From NCBI GenBank assembly GCA_023258775.1, contig JALQWJ010000119.1:1-5371 (forward strand): a stretch of 5,371 nucleotides of DNA. The letters are read 5' to 3'. This document shows, in pieces, positions 1 through 5,371 of the stretch. The stretch's first letter is position 1. Each line of letters starts with the position of its first letter. The notes under the pieces were generated by a model, which worked only from the letters and a program-made list of their open reading frames with translations, was not told the DNA's origin and searched no databases. This DNA is from Burkholderiaceae bacterium. GTDB taxonomy: Bacteria > Pseudomonadota > Gammaproteobacteria > Burkholderiales > Burkholderiaceae_E. The position numbers and the translations under genes were made by a program.

Positions 1-142
1 AAACCAGTTTTACAGGTCGCTCGGGCCAGACCTTTTTCGTTTGTGCGACGGCATCGCGACACAAACCTGATGCCAGTATGGCACTTGCTGACAGCGCTGC
101 GCCAGACGATAGCAGCGCTCTTCGGGCTTTTTGATCGATCAT
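1..142 (-). CDS. Bug/TctC-family periplasmic solute-binding receptor, 5' part only (cut by left edge)
   Basis: The reading frame begins with ATG at 142 and is still open at position 1, giving 47 visible residues of a protein that in this family is about 320-330 residues. The N-terminus is an export signal: charged MIDQKARR, with a twin-arginine-like pair at residues 7-8 followed by ALL, a small-residue hydrophobic stretch at about 9-27, and a likely signal peptidase site after Ala-Val-Ala at 31-33. The mature part opens with WPERPVKLV at 39-47, the typical first beta strand of Bug/TctC receptors. Such proteins bind carboxylates or other small organic compounds in the periplasm, some of them for tripartite tricarboxylate transporters. 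It lies 96 nt downstream of the oxidoreductase on the same strand. An AAGGAG ribosome site six bases before the ATG fixes the start. The family call rests on a short stretch; the ligand cannot be guessed. Confidence 0.72.
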   Translation of the reverse strand, partial: MIDQKARRALLSSGAALSASAILASGLCRDAVAQTKKVWPERPVKLV

Positions 143-148
143 GAGGGT

Positions 149-154
149 CTCCTT
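149..154 (-). promoter_or_regulatory. Ribosome binding site of the Bug/TctC receptor gene
   Basis: On the minus strand AAGGAG lies at 154-149, six bases before the ATG at 142-140. It is close to the Shine-Dalgarno consensus and supports both the start codon and the reality of this truncated gene. The 40 bases upstream (about 155-195) are AT-rich, with runs of A and T, so a promoter is possible there, but I see no clear -35/-10 pair. Confidence 0.7.
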
Positions 155-201
155 TTGACGTTGTAAATTTTTTAAAATCAAGGCAAAACAACGATGCGTT
201 T

Positions 202-215
202 TATCAGTACTGATA
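202..215. promoter_or_regulatory. Perfect 14-bp palindrome, candidate operator before the receptor gene
   Basis: TATCAGTACTGATA equals its own reverse complement over all 14 bases and lies in the 96-nt gap between the oxidoreductase stop (239) and the receptor start (142). No T-run follows it on the minus strand, so it does not look like an intrinsic terminator of the upstream gene. On the plus strand the T-run precedes rather than follows it. Its size and symmetry suit a site for a dimeric repressor or activator (for example of MarR, TetR or GntR type). No regulator gene is in view, so this role is inferred. Confidence 0.45.
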
Positions 216-221
216 CCGACT

Positions 222-234
222 TGATGAAGCATCA
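222..234. repeat. Short inverted repeat TGATG-AAG-CATCA beside the palindrome
   Basis: Five-base arms TGATG and CATCA flank a three-base centre. The dyad centre (228) lies about 19.5 bp from the centre of the palindrome at 202-215, close to two turns of B-DNA, so both sites would face the same side of the helix. Arms this short can arise by chance; the spacing is the only reason to list it. Confidence 0.3.
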
Positions 235-238
235 GGAA

Positions 239-1228
239 CTAAGGTTTTAGAATGATCGCTCCGGCCGTGTTTCGATCTTCGATCAGGCGATGTCCCTGCG
301 CTGCCTCTTCTAACTTGAGCTGAGCTGCCACATCAATTCGCAAACGTCCAGTGCTGAGCAGCTCAAAAAGCTCATTGGAGGCCCAGTGTAAGTCGCTTTG
401 TTTGGCAATCCAGGTTCTGAGTGTTGGTCTGCACACCGATAGCGACTTACTGTGTAAGTCTTGTAATGGGAAGGGTTCGACCTGGCCCGAGGCGGTTCCG
501 TAATTAATGGCAATACCCATTGCGCGCGTACAACGAAGCGAGTCTTTGAAGGTGTCGCGACCGACTGAGTCATAGACCACGGGTACGCCTTCACCGTCGG
601 TAAGCTGCAGCACCCTGTCTGCGAAATTTTCTTGGGTGTACACAATCGGGTAATCGCAACCAAGCCTTTGCACAAGAGCGGCTTTGTCTTCGTTTGAAAC
701 CGTACCGATCACGATGGCGCCGAGTGCTTTAGCCCATTGAACCATCAACTGGCCCACCCCACCCGCAGCGGCATGGATCAAAACCTTATCGCCCGGCTGA
801 ACCTTGTATAGCCGCTTAAGCAGGTAGTGCGCCGTGAGTCCTCGCAGATAAGAAGCCGCGACGATTTCATCGCTAAGTGCCTCGGGTATTTTGACCAGGC
901 GATCAGCGGGCAGGTTTCGATGACCAACATAGCTGCCGATGCCTATATTGGCGTAGGTAACCCGATCACCGACACTTAACCCACTCGATTCAAGACCTTC
1001 GCCAAGGACTTCAATAACGCCATTGGCTTGCACGCCAGGAATAAAGGCTGGCTTTGGGCCATCACCATGAAGCTGACCGATCCGGTGGTAAACATCAACG
1101 AAATTGATGGCCACGCAGCTTTGACGAACCCGAACTTCGCCTGGCGCAGGCTCGCCAAGTTCGATATCGCAGGCCTGCAAAACCTCCGGCCCACCAAAGG
1201 CTGTAATTTGAATCGCTCGCGTACGCAT
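239..1228 (-). CDS. qorA: Zinc-independent NADPH:quinone oxidoreductase (MDR superfamily)
   Basis: This is a cytoplasmic reductase of 329 residues, the usual length for QOR-type enzymes, which transfer hydride from NADPH to quinones or other electrophilic carbonyls. A GroES-like domain occupies about residues 1-115, with INFVDVYHRIG (41-51) corresponding to the family's NF-x-DVY motif. The Rossmann domain carries the nucleotide loop AAAGGVGQ (153-160), preceded by RGLTAHYLL (129-137). The catalytic and structural zinc ligands of alcohol dehydrogenases are absent. The C-terminal end, NTAGAIILKP, resembles the family's usual GK-x-VL ending. The ATG at 1228 has GGAG five bases upstream. It runs divergently from the aspartate dehydrogenase gene and is followed by the Bug/TctC receptor on the same strand, so the two may share a transcript. 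The family is clear; the natural substrate is not, and qorA is used as a family label. Confidence 0.88.
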   Translation of the reverse strand: MRTRAIQITAFGGPEVLQACDIELGEPAPGEVRVRQSCVAINFVDVYHRIGQLHGDGPKPAFIPGVQANGVIEVLGEGLESSGLSVGDRVTYANIGIGSYVGHRNLPADRLVKIPEALSDEIVAASYLRGLTAHYLLKRLYKVQPGDKVLIHAAAGGVGQLMVQWAKALGAIVIGTVSNEDKAALVQRLGCDYPIVYTQENFADRVLQLTDGEGVPVVYDSVGRDTFKDSLRCTRAMGIAINYGTASGQVEPFPLQDLHSKSLSVCRPTLRTWIAKQSDLHWASNELFELLSTGRLRIDVAAQLKLEEAAQGHRLIEDRNTAGAIILKP

Positions 1229-1356
1229 GCTGGCTCCAGATGGGTTTCAATGCGCTACATTGTGCTTCGACATTGCCACAGTCATGGACCTTCAGGGGGA
1301 TGCGCTGTTTCAATGTTGGGGGTTTTCCTTGTTAAACACAGATTAAGGGCTATTCG
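1229..1356. promoter_or_regulatory. Divergent intergenic region with repeated CAATG/CATTG pentamers
   Basis: These 128 bp separate two divergently transcribed genes and must hold both promoters unless transcription starts elsewhere. The pentamer CAATG or its complement CATTG occurs at 1248-1252, 1258-1262, 1271-1275 and 1311-1315; the first two form a dyad with a five-base centre. TTTCAATG is repeated exactly 63 bp apart (1245 and 1308), and ATGCGCT occurs at 1250 and 1300. Minus-strand GGAG (1237-1234) serves the oxidoreductase, and plus-strand AAGGG (1345-1349) serves the dehydrogenase. I could not identify convincing sigma-70 hexamers in either direction. Confidence 0.4.
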
Positions 1357-2178
1357 ATGGGCTTAGTGCAAGATCGTACAAAAACTGTCGCGATCGCTGG
1401 TTTGGGTGCGATCGGACGAAAAATAGCGCTTGCGCTTGACCATGGCATTCCCGGGATGGTGCTTGGGGCTGTCGCGGTGGGTAACCCAGAAAAGGCGCAT
1501 GGTTTCATATCGAGTCTTAAGCAGCCGCCGCAAGTCCTTGCGCTAAGTGAGCTATCGACCGATGCCGACATCGTTATTGAATGTGCGCCGGCTGCGGTAT
1601 TGCGCGAGTTGGCAACCCCTGTGCTTCAAGCGGGTAAAACCCTTGTGATCTTGAGCGTTGGGGCCTTGCTGCTTAACGATGACTTGATTGATTTAGCAAA
1701 AGCCTGCGGTGCAAGGATTCAAATTCCAACCGGCGCGCTGATCGGACTTGACGCCTTAATTGCAGCGGCTGAAGGTGAAATCCATTCAGTACGCATGAAA
1801 AGCAGCAAACCCCCGCAAGGCTTTCATGGTGCTCCCTTTCTCGTTGAGCGAGGCATTGAGGTGATGGGGATTAAAAGTCCCTTGCAGCTTTACGCGGGAT
1901 CGGCACGCGAGGCAGCCACGGGTTTCCCGGCAAATTTGAATGTGGCAATTGCGGCTTCGCTTGCAGGTATCGGCGTCGATCGAACTCAGCTTGAAATTTG
2001 GGCCGACCCGACTATTACTCGTAATACCCATGAACTGGTGGTTGAGTCCGATTCGGCTCGCCTCAGCGTAAAAATTGAAAACATTCCCTCTGAAAACCCG
2101 AAAACTGGCCGAATCACCGCACAATCGGTGATTGCCTTATTGAGAAAAATGGGCGGACACCTGGCAATCGGGACTTGA
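1357..2178 (+). CDS. nadX: L-aspartate dehydrogenase (NadX family)
   Basis: A 273-residue cytoplasmic enzyme predicted to interconvert L-aspartate and iminoaspartate (then oxaloacetate plus ammonia) with NAD(P). Iminoaspartate made this way can feed quinolinate synthase in NAD biosynthesis; in other contexts the enzyme serves amino acid breakdown or ammonia assimilation. The N-terminal Rossmann fold has the dinucleotide loop GLGAIG (15-20), then IECAPAAV (74-81). The catalytic domain shows PTGALIGLDAL (124-134), GFPANLNVAIAASLAG (189-204) and ADPTITRNTHE (216-226), whose Asn-x-His (223-225) probably includes the catalytic histidine. The C-terminus has the family signature SENPKTGRITAQSVIALLR (245-263). 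AAGGG lies seven bases before the ATG. It is first in a likely plus-strand operon with the hydrolase. No nadA, nadB or nadC is nearby, so a catabolic role is as likely as NAD synthesis. Confidence 0.9.
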   Translation: MGLVQDRTKTVAIAGLGAIGRKIALALDHGIPGMVLGAVAVGNPEKAHGFISSLKQPPQVLALSELSTDADIVIECAPAAVLRELATPVLQAGKTLVILSVGALLLNDDLIDLAKACGARIQIPTGALIGLDALIAAAEGEIHSVRMKSSKPPQGFHGAPFLVERGIEVMGIKSPLQLYAGSAREAATGFPANLNVAIAASLAGIGVDRTQLEIWADPTITRNTHELVVESDSARLSVKIENIPSENPKTGRITAQSVIALLRKMGGHLAIGT

Positions 2179-2189
2179 GTTTGGCTGCC

Positions 2190-2196
2190 AAGGTGA
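2190..2196 (+). promoter_or_regulatory. Ribosome binding site that decides the hydrolase start
   Basis: AAGGTGA lies eight bases before the ATG at 2205. The alternative start, TTG at 2175, would overlap the nadX stop by four bases and add ten residues (MSLAAKVNKT), but has no good Shine-Dalgarno sequence at a useful distance. The ATG is therefore preferred. Confidence 0.6.
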
Positions 2197-2204
2197 ACAA
2201 GACC

Positions 2205-3173
2205 ATGCACGAACCTCAATTACAGGGCCGCGAGCAGCAAGCCGCTTGGACTAGTCCTGACCCCCTCGTAAGTATTTATCCTGGCTTCAGCAGTCATCGT
2301 CTCCAACGCGAAGGCGCAGATCTCTTCTGGCTGAGCGCTGGCAGCGGTCCTCCATTGCTCTTGTTGCACGGCTATCCGCAAACGCTTGCTGCCTGGCACG
2401 CTGTGGCGGACCGTCTGAAGGATCGTTTCAGCCTCGTGATCCCTGACCTGCGGGGCTATGGGCGAAGCCTCGGTCCTGCTCCCGACGCAAACCATGAGGC
2501 CTACAGCAAGCGCAGTATGGCTGAGGATGCGAAAGCGATGATGCAAGTCATGGGTTATGAACGCTTTGCCGTCTGCGGTCATGACCGAGGTGGACGTGTT
2601 GCCTACCGCCTTGCCCTGGACCATCCAGAGACGGTCTCGGATTTGATTGTTCTTGATATCGTACCGACGCTAGATATGTGGGATCGTATGGGCATGGCTG
2701 GCGCTTTACGCAGTTATCACTGGCTCTTACTTGCTCAGCCCAAGCCACTGCCTGAACGGTTGATCGGTGCAGATCCGATTTATTATTTGAATCATTTAGT
2801 GGGTCGTTGGAAGGGCGTTAAGGCCGTTCTTGATCCGCGAGCGATGCAAGACTACGAGCAAAGCTATTGTCAGCCGAGTGTGATTGAAGCTTGTTGTGAA
2901 GACTATCGCGCCGGCGCTACGATCGATCGCCTCAACGATCTGGCAGACAGGGAAGCAGGGCGCAACATCGCTTGCGATGTGCTTGTGATCTGGGCAGCGC
3001 AATACTTGAATAGTCAGTCACCTTTGGCAACATGGCAGCACTGGGCTGCTTCGGTTCGCGAGCTTCGTCTGGACTGCGGACACTTTATTGCTGAGGAAGA
3101 ACCGGATGCAACGGCATGGGCAATACGTGACTTTTTGCTGCCTTCGTCATCATCTGGCAATCAATCTGAGTAA
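2205..3173 (+). CDS. Alpha/beta hydrolase, fluoroacetate (haloacetate) dehalogenase-like
   Basis: A 322-residue alpha/beta hydrolase; a TTG start at 2175 would give 332. Family members split haloacetates into glycolate and halide through an aspartyl ester. Numbering from the ATG: oxyanion-hole loop HGYPQ (55-59); nucleophile Asp127 in GHDRGGR, with Arg128 and Arg131 placed to hold a carboxylate; LDIVPT with Asp151; cap-domain His172-Trp173 in YHWLLLAQP and Tyr234 in CEDYRAGA, the three halide-cradling residues; catalytic His293 in CGHF. All match residues I recall from the Rhodopseudomonas palustris fluoroacetate dehalogenase (Asp110, Arg111, Arg114, Asp134, His155, Trp156, Tyr219, His280). 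There is no signal peptide, so it should be cytoplasmic. It starts 26 nt after nadX and ends 39 nt before ppk2. Actual defluorination is inferred: relatives with this signature differ in activity, and an ester or another haloacid may be the true substrate. Confidence 0.87.
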   Translation: MHEPQLQGREQQAAWTSPDPLVSIYPGFSSHRLQREGADLFWLSAGSGPPLLLLHGYPQTLAAWHAVADRLKDRFSLVIPDLRGYGRSLGPAPDANHEAYSKRSMAEDAKAMMQVMGYERFAVCGHDRGGRVAYRLALDHPETVSDLIVLDIVPTLDMWDRMGMAGALRSYHWLLLAQPKPLPERLIGADPIYYLNHLVGRWKGVKAVLDPRAMQDYEQSYCQPSVIEACCEDYRAGATIDRLNDLADREAGRNIACDVLVIWAAQYLNSQSPLATWQHWAASVRELRLDCGHFIAEEEPDATAWAIRDFLLPSSSSGNQSE

Positions 3174-3201
3174 ATCTTCATTGCCACACTCAGGCGAAAC
3201 G

Positions 3202-3207
3202 AAAGGA
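3202..3207 (+). promoter_or_regulatory. Ribosome binding site of ppk2
   Basis: AAAGGA lies five bases before the ATG at 3213, within the 39-nt gap after the hydrolase stop. No terminator-like hairpin occurs in the gap, which fits read-through transcription from the upstream genes. Confidence 0.55.
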
Positions 3208-3212
3208 CTGCC

Positions 3213-4139
3213 ATGGATGAGAAAGCCTTAGATAGTCAAGCGATGGAAAGACTTCGCGAAGAATTGCTCGACACCTTAGACGAAGAACTTGAGCTTGAAC
3301 TCGAAGACGAAACCCTTGTGTTTCTGGCCGGTGGCGAGCATCCAGGCATTGTTGAATCATCGAGTGCCTTGCCGCGCAGGATTTACTTCACCGAGTTGAT
3401 TCGATTACAGCGTGAACTGGTCAAGCTACAAGACTGGGTGGTTGCAAACAAGTTTCGGTTGGTGGTCGTCTTTGAAGGACGCGACGCCGCTGGCAAAGGT
3501 GGCGTGATCAAACGTATTGCGCAGCGTCTCAATCCCCGTGTCTGTCGTGTCGCTGCGCTGCCTGCGCCTAACGACCGCGAGAAAACGCAGTGGTATTTCC
3601 AACGCTATGTTTCTCATCTTCCTGCTGCAGGCGAGATCGTGCTCTTTGATCGCAGTTGGTACAACAGGGCGGGTGTTGAAAAAGTGATGGGTTTTTGTAG
3701 CGATGATGATCTCGAGGAGTTTTTTCGTTCAACGCCTGAATTCGAGCGAATGCTGGTTAGAAGCGGTATCAAGCTTGTGAAGTATTGGTTTTCAATTACC
3801 GATGAGGAGCAGCACGCGAGGTTTCTTGCGCGAATTCATGATCCATTGAAGCAGTGGAAACTCAGTCCTATGGATCTCGAGAGCCGCAAGCGTTGGGAAG
3901 ACTACACGCGTGCTAAAGAAAATATGCTCGAGCGGACCCATATTGATGAGGCGCCCTGGCATGTGGTGGCAGCCGTTGATAAAAAACGTGCCAGACTAAA
4001 CTGCATTCACCATTTGCTGCATCAGGTTCCGTATCAGGAAGTACAACATGAAGAAGTGGTACTGCCGGCAAGGGTGAGAAATCCTGAATACTTCCGAACG
4101 CCTGTCCCTTTGGAAATGTATATTCCCGAGGTCTACTGA
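3213..4139 (+). CDS. ppk2: Polyphosphate kinase 2, class I (PPK2)
   Basis: A 308-residue cytoplasmic kinase that moves phosphate between inorganic polyphosphate and nucleoside diphosphates, usually making ATP or GTP from polyphosphate; the length suits a single-domain class I enzyme. The N-terminal 50 residues are strongly acidic (residues 16-34 are mostly Glu, Asp and Leu). Walker A is GRDAAGKGG (89-97, Lys95), Walker B is VLFDRSWYNRAG (143-154, Asp146 and Arg147), and the lid region with KYWFSIT (190-196) and DPLKQWKLSP (210-219) follows. ARVRNPEYFRTPVP and the tail IPEVY are typical of the family's C-terminus. Nucleotide preference cannot be read from sequence. It follows the hydrolase by 39 nt and may be cotranscribed, though its role is probably general phosphate and energy handling. 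Its last nine codons, stop included, are the first unit of a tandem repeat that continues past the gene. Confidence 0.95.
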   Translation: MDEKALDSQAMERLREELLDTLDEELELELEDETLVFLAGGEHPGIVESSSALPRRIYFTELIRLQRELVKLQDWVVANKFRLVVVFEGRDAAGKGGVIKRIAQRLNPRVCRVAALPAPNDREKTQWYFQRYVSHLPAAGEIVLFDRSWYNRAGVEKVMGFCSDDDLEEFFRSTPEFERMLVRSGIKLVKYWFSITDEEQHARFLARIHDPLKQWKLSPMDLESRKRWEDYTRAKENMLERTHIDEAPWHVVAAVDKKRARLNCIHHLLHQVPYQEVQHEEVVLPARVRNPEYFRTPVPLEMYIPEVY

Positions 4140-4220
4140 AAAAATGGATTTCCCGAGGTCTCATAGAAATTCAAATTCCCGAGGTCTACTGAGGAACTAG
4201 ACAACCCCGAGGCTTACTAA
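4113..4220 (+). repeat. Four tandem copies of a 27-bp unit covering the ppk2 tail and stop codon
   Basis: Units lie at 4113-4139, 4140-4166, 4166-4192 and 4194-4220, with the core CCCGAGG at 4125, 4152, 4178 and 4206. Unit 1 is the end of ppk2 (EMYIPEVY plus TGA). Unit 3 matches it at 24 of 27 positions; units 2 and 4 are more diverged but keep the core. Read in the unit's own frame the copies give EMYIPEVY-TGA, KNGFPEVS-TAG, EIQIPEVY-TGA and ELDNPEAY-TAA, so each ends in a stop. Units 1, 2 and 4 share the ppk2 frame; unit 3 is shifted. A weak fifth match, CCCAAGGC, starts at 4236. No hairpin followed by a T-run is present, so this is not an evident terminator. Repeated slippage or partial duplication of the gene end is the simplest origin. 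Confidence 0.85.
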
Positions 4221-4247
4221 GTCTATCCAGGCAGACCCAAGGCGCAA

Positions 4248-5371
4248 TTAGCCCAGTTTTGCCAGTGCCATCAGACTTTGCAAATTATGTACGGGTAGGT
4301 GTTCGTGAACATGAGGTAATAGGGCGCGTACACCGCTAGCCTTGGGTTCGAAACCCTGAAAGCGAAGTAAAGGATTTAGCCAGAGCAATCGCCGGCAACG
4401 CCGGGATAGCCTTGCTGCCTCTTGACCAAGTGCGGTCGCATCATCGCGTTCTAAACCGTCGGTCACCAGTAACACCATGCTGCGCGAGCCTGCCATCCGA
4501 TGACCGATATCTTTATTGAATCGTGCTAAGTTTGCAGCGATTCTAGTTCCTCCATTCCAGTCCTGTACCAGGTTCACTGCACTTGCGATGGCTTCATCGG
4601 GATCATGCTCACGCATTGCCGCTGATAAATCGGTCAGTCTCGTCCCAAAGACCAGTGTTTGCGTGCGCGGGTCAGCGCGGGTGAGTGCATGTAAAAAATA
4701 CAAGAACATTCTTGAATAACTCGTCATCGAGCCTGAGATGTCGAGCAGTGCGACAACACGCATGGCTTGCTTGCGGCGGGTACGCCTTGGTAGTTGCATG
4801 ATCTCACCGCCGCTTCTTAGGGCGTAACGGGCAACTCGGCGCATATCGATTGGGCCTCGATGCAGCGCGGCTTGCTTGCGTCTTGATAGCACGAGCGGCA
4901 TTTGTGGGAGCATTTGGGTAATCAGTCTTGTCACAGCCACCCATTCGGCGGCGGTGAGTGTTTCAAAATCTGCTTTTTGTAACAATTCACGATTTGAAAA
5001 GCTCATGCTTGCTTCGATTGATTGCTGCTCGGTGTCGTCCTGCTCCTCGCCGCTTCGTGGTTTGGCTGGCGCTGCCAGCGCTTCAGCGAGCCTTCGGTTT
5101 GCTTCATGGGGTGATGCCATCCCGCCGTCGACTTTTGGAAGCAGCATTTGCATGGCCTTACCAAGCAAATCGGGATCACGCCAAAAGGCGGTAAAAGCCT
5201 GATCAAACAGACTTTGCTGCTCCGCGCTCGTGGTGAGCGTGCAACACAAGCTGAAACGTAAGTCTTCAAGCGATTGCAGCCCAACGGCCAGGACTGCTTC
5301 GGTCGCCATGACAATCCGGTTGCTAGCCAGGGGCATGCCCGCGCTGCGAAGCACCCGTGCAAAGTGCAAAA
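4248..5371 (-). CDS. VWA domain protein, CoxE family, N-terminus cut by right edge
   Basis: The frame enters from the right edge and ends with TAA at 4250-4248, giving about 373 visible residues. Family members usually have only a few residues before the HFARVLRSAGMPL motif seen here at the very edge, so little is missing; a TTG at 5369 is probably internal. Numbering from that TTG: an N-terminal helical region (about 1-65) with FDQAFTAFWR, a charged linker rich in Glu, Asp and Gln (about 100-120), LSRRK and RGPIDMRR (161-178), then the VWA domain with a complete metal-binding (MIDAS) set: DISGS (210-214), Thr275 in GGTRI and Asp304 in TDGLE. CoxE-like proteins are cytoplasmic and pair with MoxR/CoxD AAA+ ATPases to mature or remodel target enzymes, classically molybdenum CO dehydrogenase. 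The partner would lie to the right. The gene converges on ppk2, so it is probably in another operon. The target is unknown. Confidence 0.88.
   Translation of the reverse strand, partial: LHFARVLRSAGMPLASNRIVMATEAVLAVGLQSLEDLRFSLCCTLTTSAEQQSLFDQAFTAFWRDPDLLGKAMQMLLPKVDGGMASPHEANRRLAEALAAPAKPRSGEEQDDTEQQSIEASMSFSNRELLQKADFETLTAAEWVAVTRLITQMLPQMPLVLSRRKQAALHRGPIDMRRVARYALRSGGEIMQLPRRTRRKQAMRVVALLDISGSMTSYSRMFLYFLHALTRADPRTQTLVFGTRLTDLSAAMREHDPDEAIASAVNLVQDWNGGTRIAANLARFNKDIGHRMAGSRSMVLLVTDGLERDDATALGQEAARLSRRCRRLLWLNPLLRFQGFEPKASGVRALLPHVHEHLPVHNLQSLMALAKLG

Noticed and set aside
57..73. Lipoprotein signal at Cys28 of the receptor
   Set aside because: The residues before the cysteine are Ala-Ser-Gly-Leu, which do not fit a lipobox (Gly, Ala or Ser is expected at -1). 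A signal peptidase I site after Ala-Val-Ala is more likely.
132..141. Palindrome TGATCGATCA at the start of the receptor gene
   Set aside because: It lies within the first codons (Met-Ile-Asp-Gln), is only ten bases long, and is explained by coding sequence.
1028..1366. 112-codon plus-strand frame antisense to the oxidoreductase and crossing the intergenic region
   Set aside because: Its protein shows no recognisable domain, the opposite strand encodes a clear conserved enzyme, and it runs into the nadX start.
2175..2204. TTG start for the hydrolase overlapping the nadX stop by four bases
   Set aside because: The upstream sequence has no suitable Shine-Dalgarno site, whereas AAGGTGA sits eight bases before the ATG at 2205. 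The extra ten residues show no family motif. Translational coupling from TTG remains possible.
4184..4202. Inverted repeat GTCTA-N9-TAGAC as a terminator between the convergent genes
   Set aside because: The stem is only five base pairs with a nine-base loop and no T-run on either side; it is largely a by-product of the repeat sequence.
4236..4251. Fifth copy of the ppk2-tail repeat
   Set aside because: CCCAAGGCGCAATTAG matches unit 4 at only about 11 of 16 positions, at a spacing of 30, and overlaps the last codons of the VWA gene on the other strand. Too weak to count.
4516..5202. Several plus-strand frames opposite the VWA gene
   Set aside because: They mirror the codon bias of a well-supported gene on the minus strand and show no protein-family features.
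5367..5369. TTG as the true start of the VWA protein
   Set aside because: It lies two bases from the window edge and would put the conserved HFARVL motif at residue 2. Relatives have a few residues before it, so the real start is probably outside the window.

Overview
The window looks like a piece of a betaproteobacterial chromosome, probably from the order Burkholderiales. This rests on three things: a Bug/TctC-type solute receptor (a family greatly expanded in that order), a NadX-type aspartate dehydrogenase, and a CoxE-like VWA protein close to a class I polyphosphate kinase 2. Base composition is roughly balanced by eye. The genus is not determined.

Layout from left to right. (1) Positions 1-142, minus strand: the first 47 codons of a Bug/TctC periplasmic receptor, running off the left edge. 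(2) 143-238: a short gap with a perfect 14-bp palindrome and a second dyad about two helical turns away. (3) 239-1228, minus: a zinc-free quinone oxidoreductase of the MDR superfamily. (4) 1229-1356: a divergent intergenic region with repeated CAATG/CATTG pentamers. (5) 1357-2178, plus: NadX-like aspartate dehydrogenase. (6) 2205-3173, plus: an alpha/beta hydrolase carrying the whole residue signature of fluoroacetate dehalogenases. (7) 3213-4139, plus: polyphosphate kinase 2. (8) 4113-4220: four tandem copies of a 27-bp unit, the first being the last nine codons of ppk2 including its stop. (9) 4248-5371, minus: a CoxE-family VWA protein, cut at its N-terminus by the right edge.

The three plus-strand genes have gaps of 26 and 39 nt and could form one transcript. 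The minus-strand pair (oxidoreductase, then receptor) could form a second, divergent unit. Receptor, oxidoreductase, aspartate dehydrogenase and dehalogenase-like hydrolase together suggest uptake and breakdown of small organic acids, but no pathway can be named from this window alone. The VWA gene converges on ppk2 and probably belongs to a separate operon to the right.

The most unusual item is the tandem repeat at the end of ppk2. Read in its own frame, each copy spells a PPK2-like tail, x-x-x-x-Pro-Glu-[Val/Ala]-[Tyr/Ser], followed directly by a stop codon, and the stops are TGA, TAG, TGA and TAA. The dehalogenase signature is the other item worth following up.
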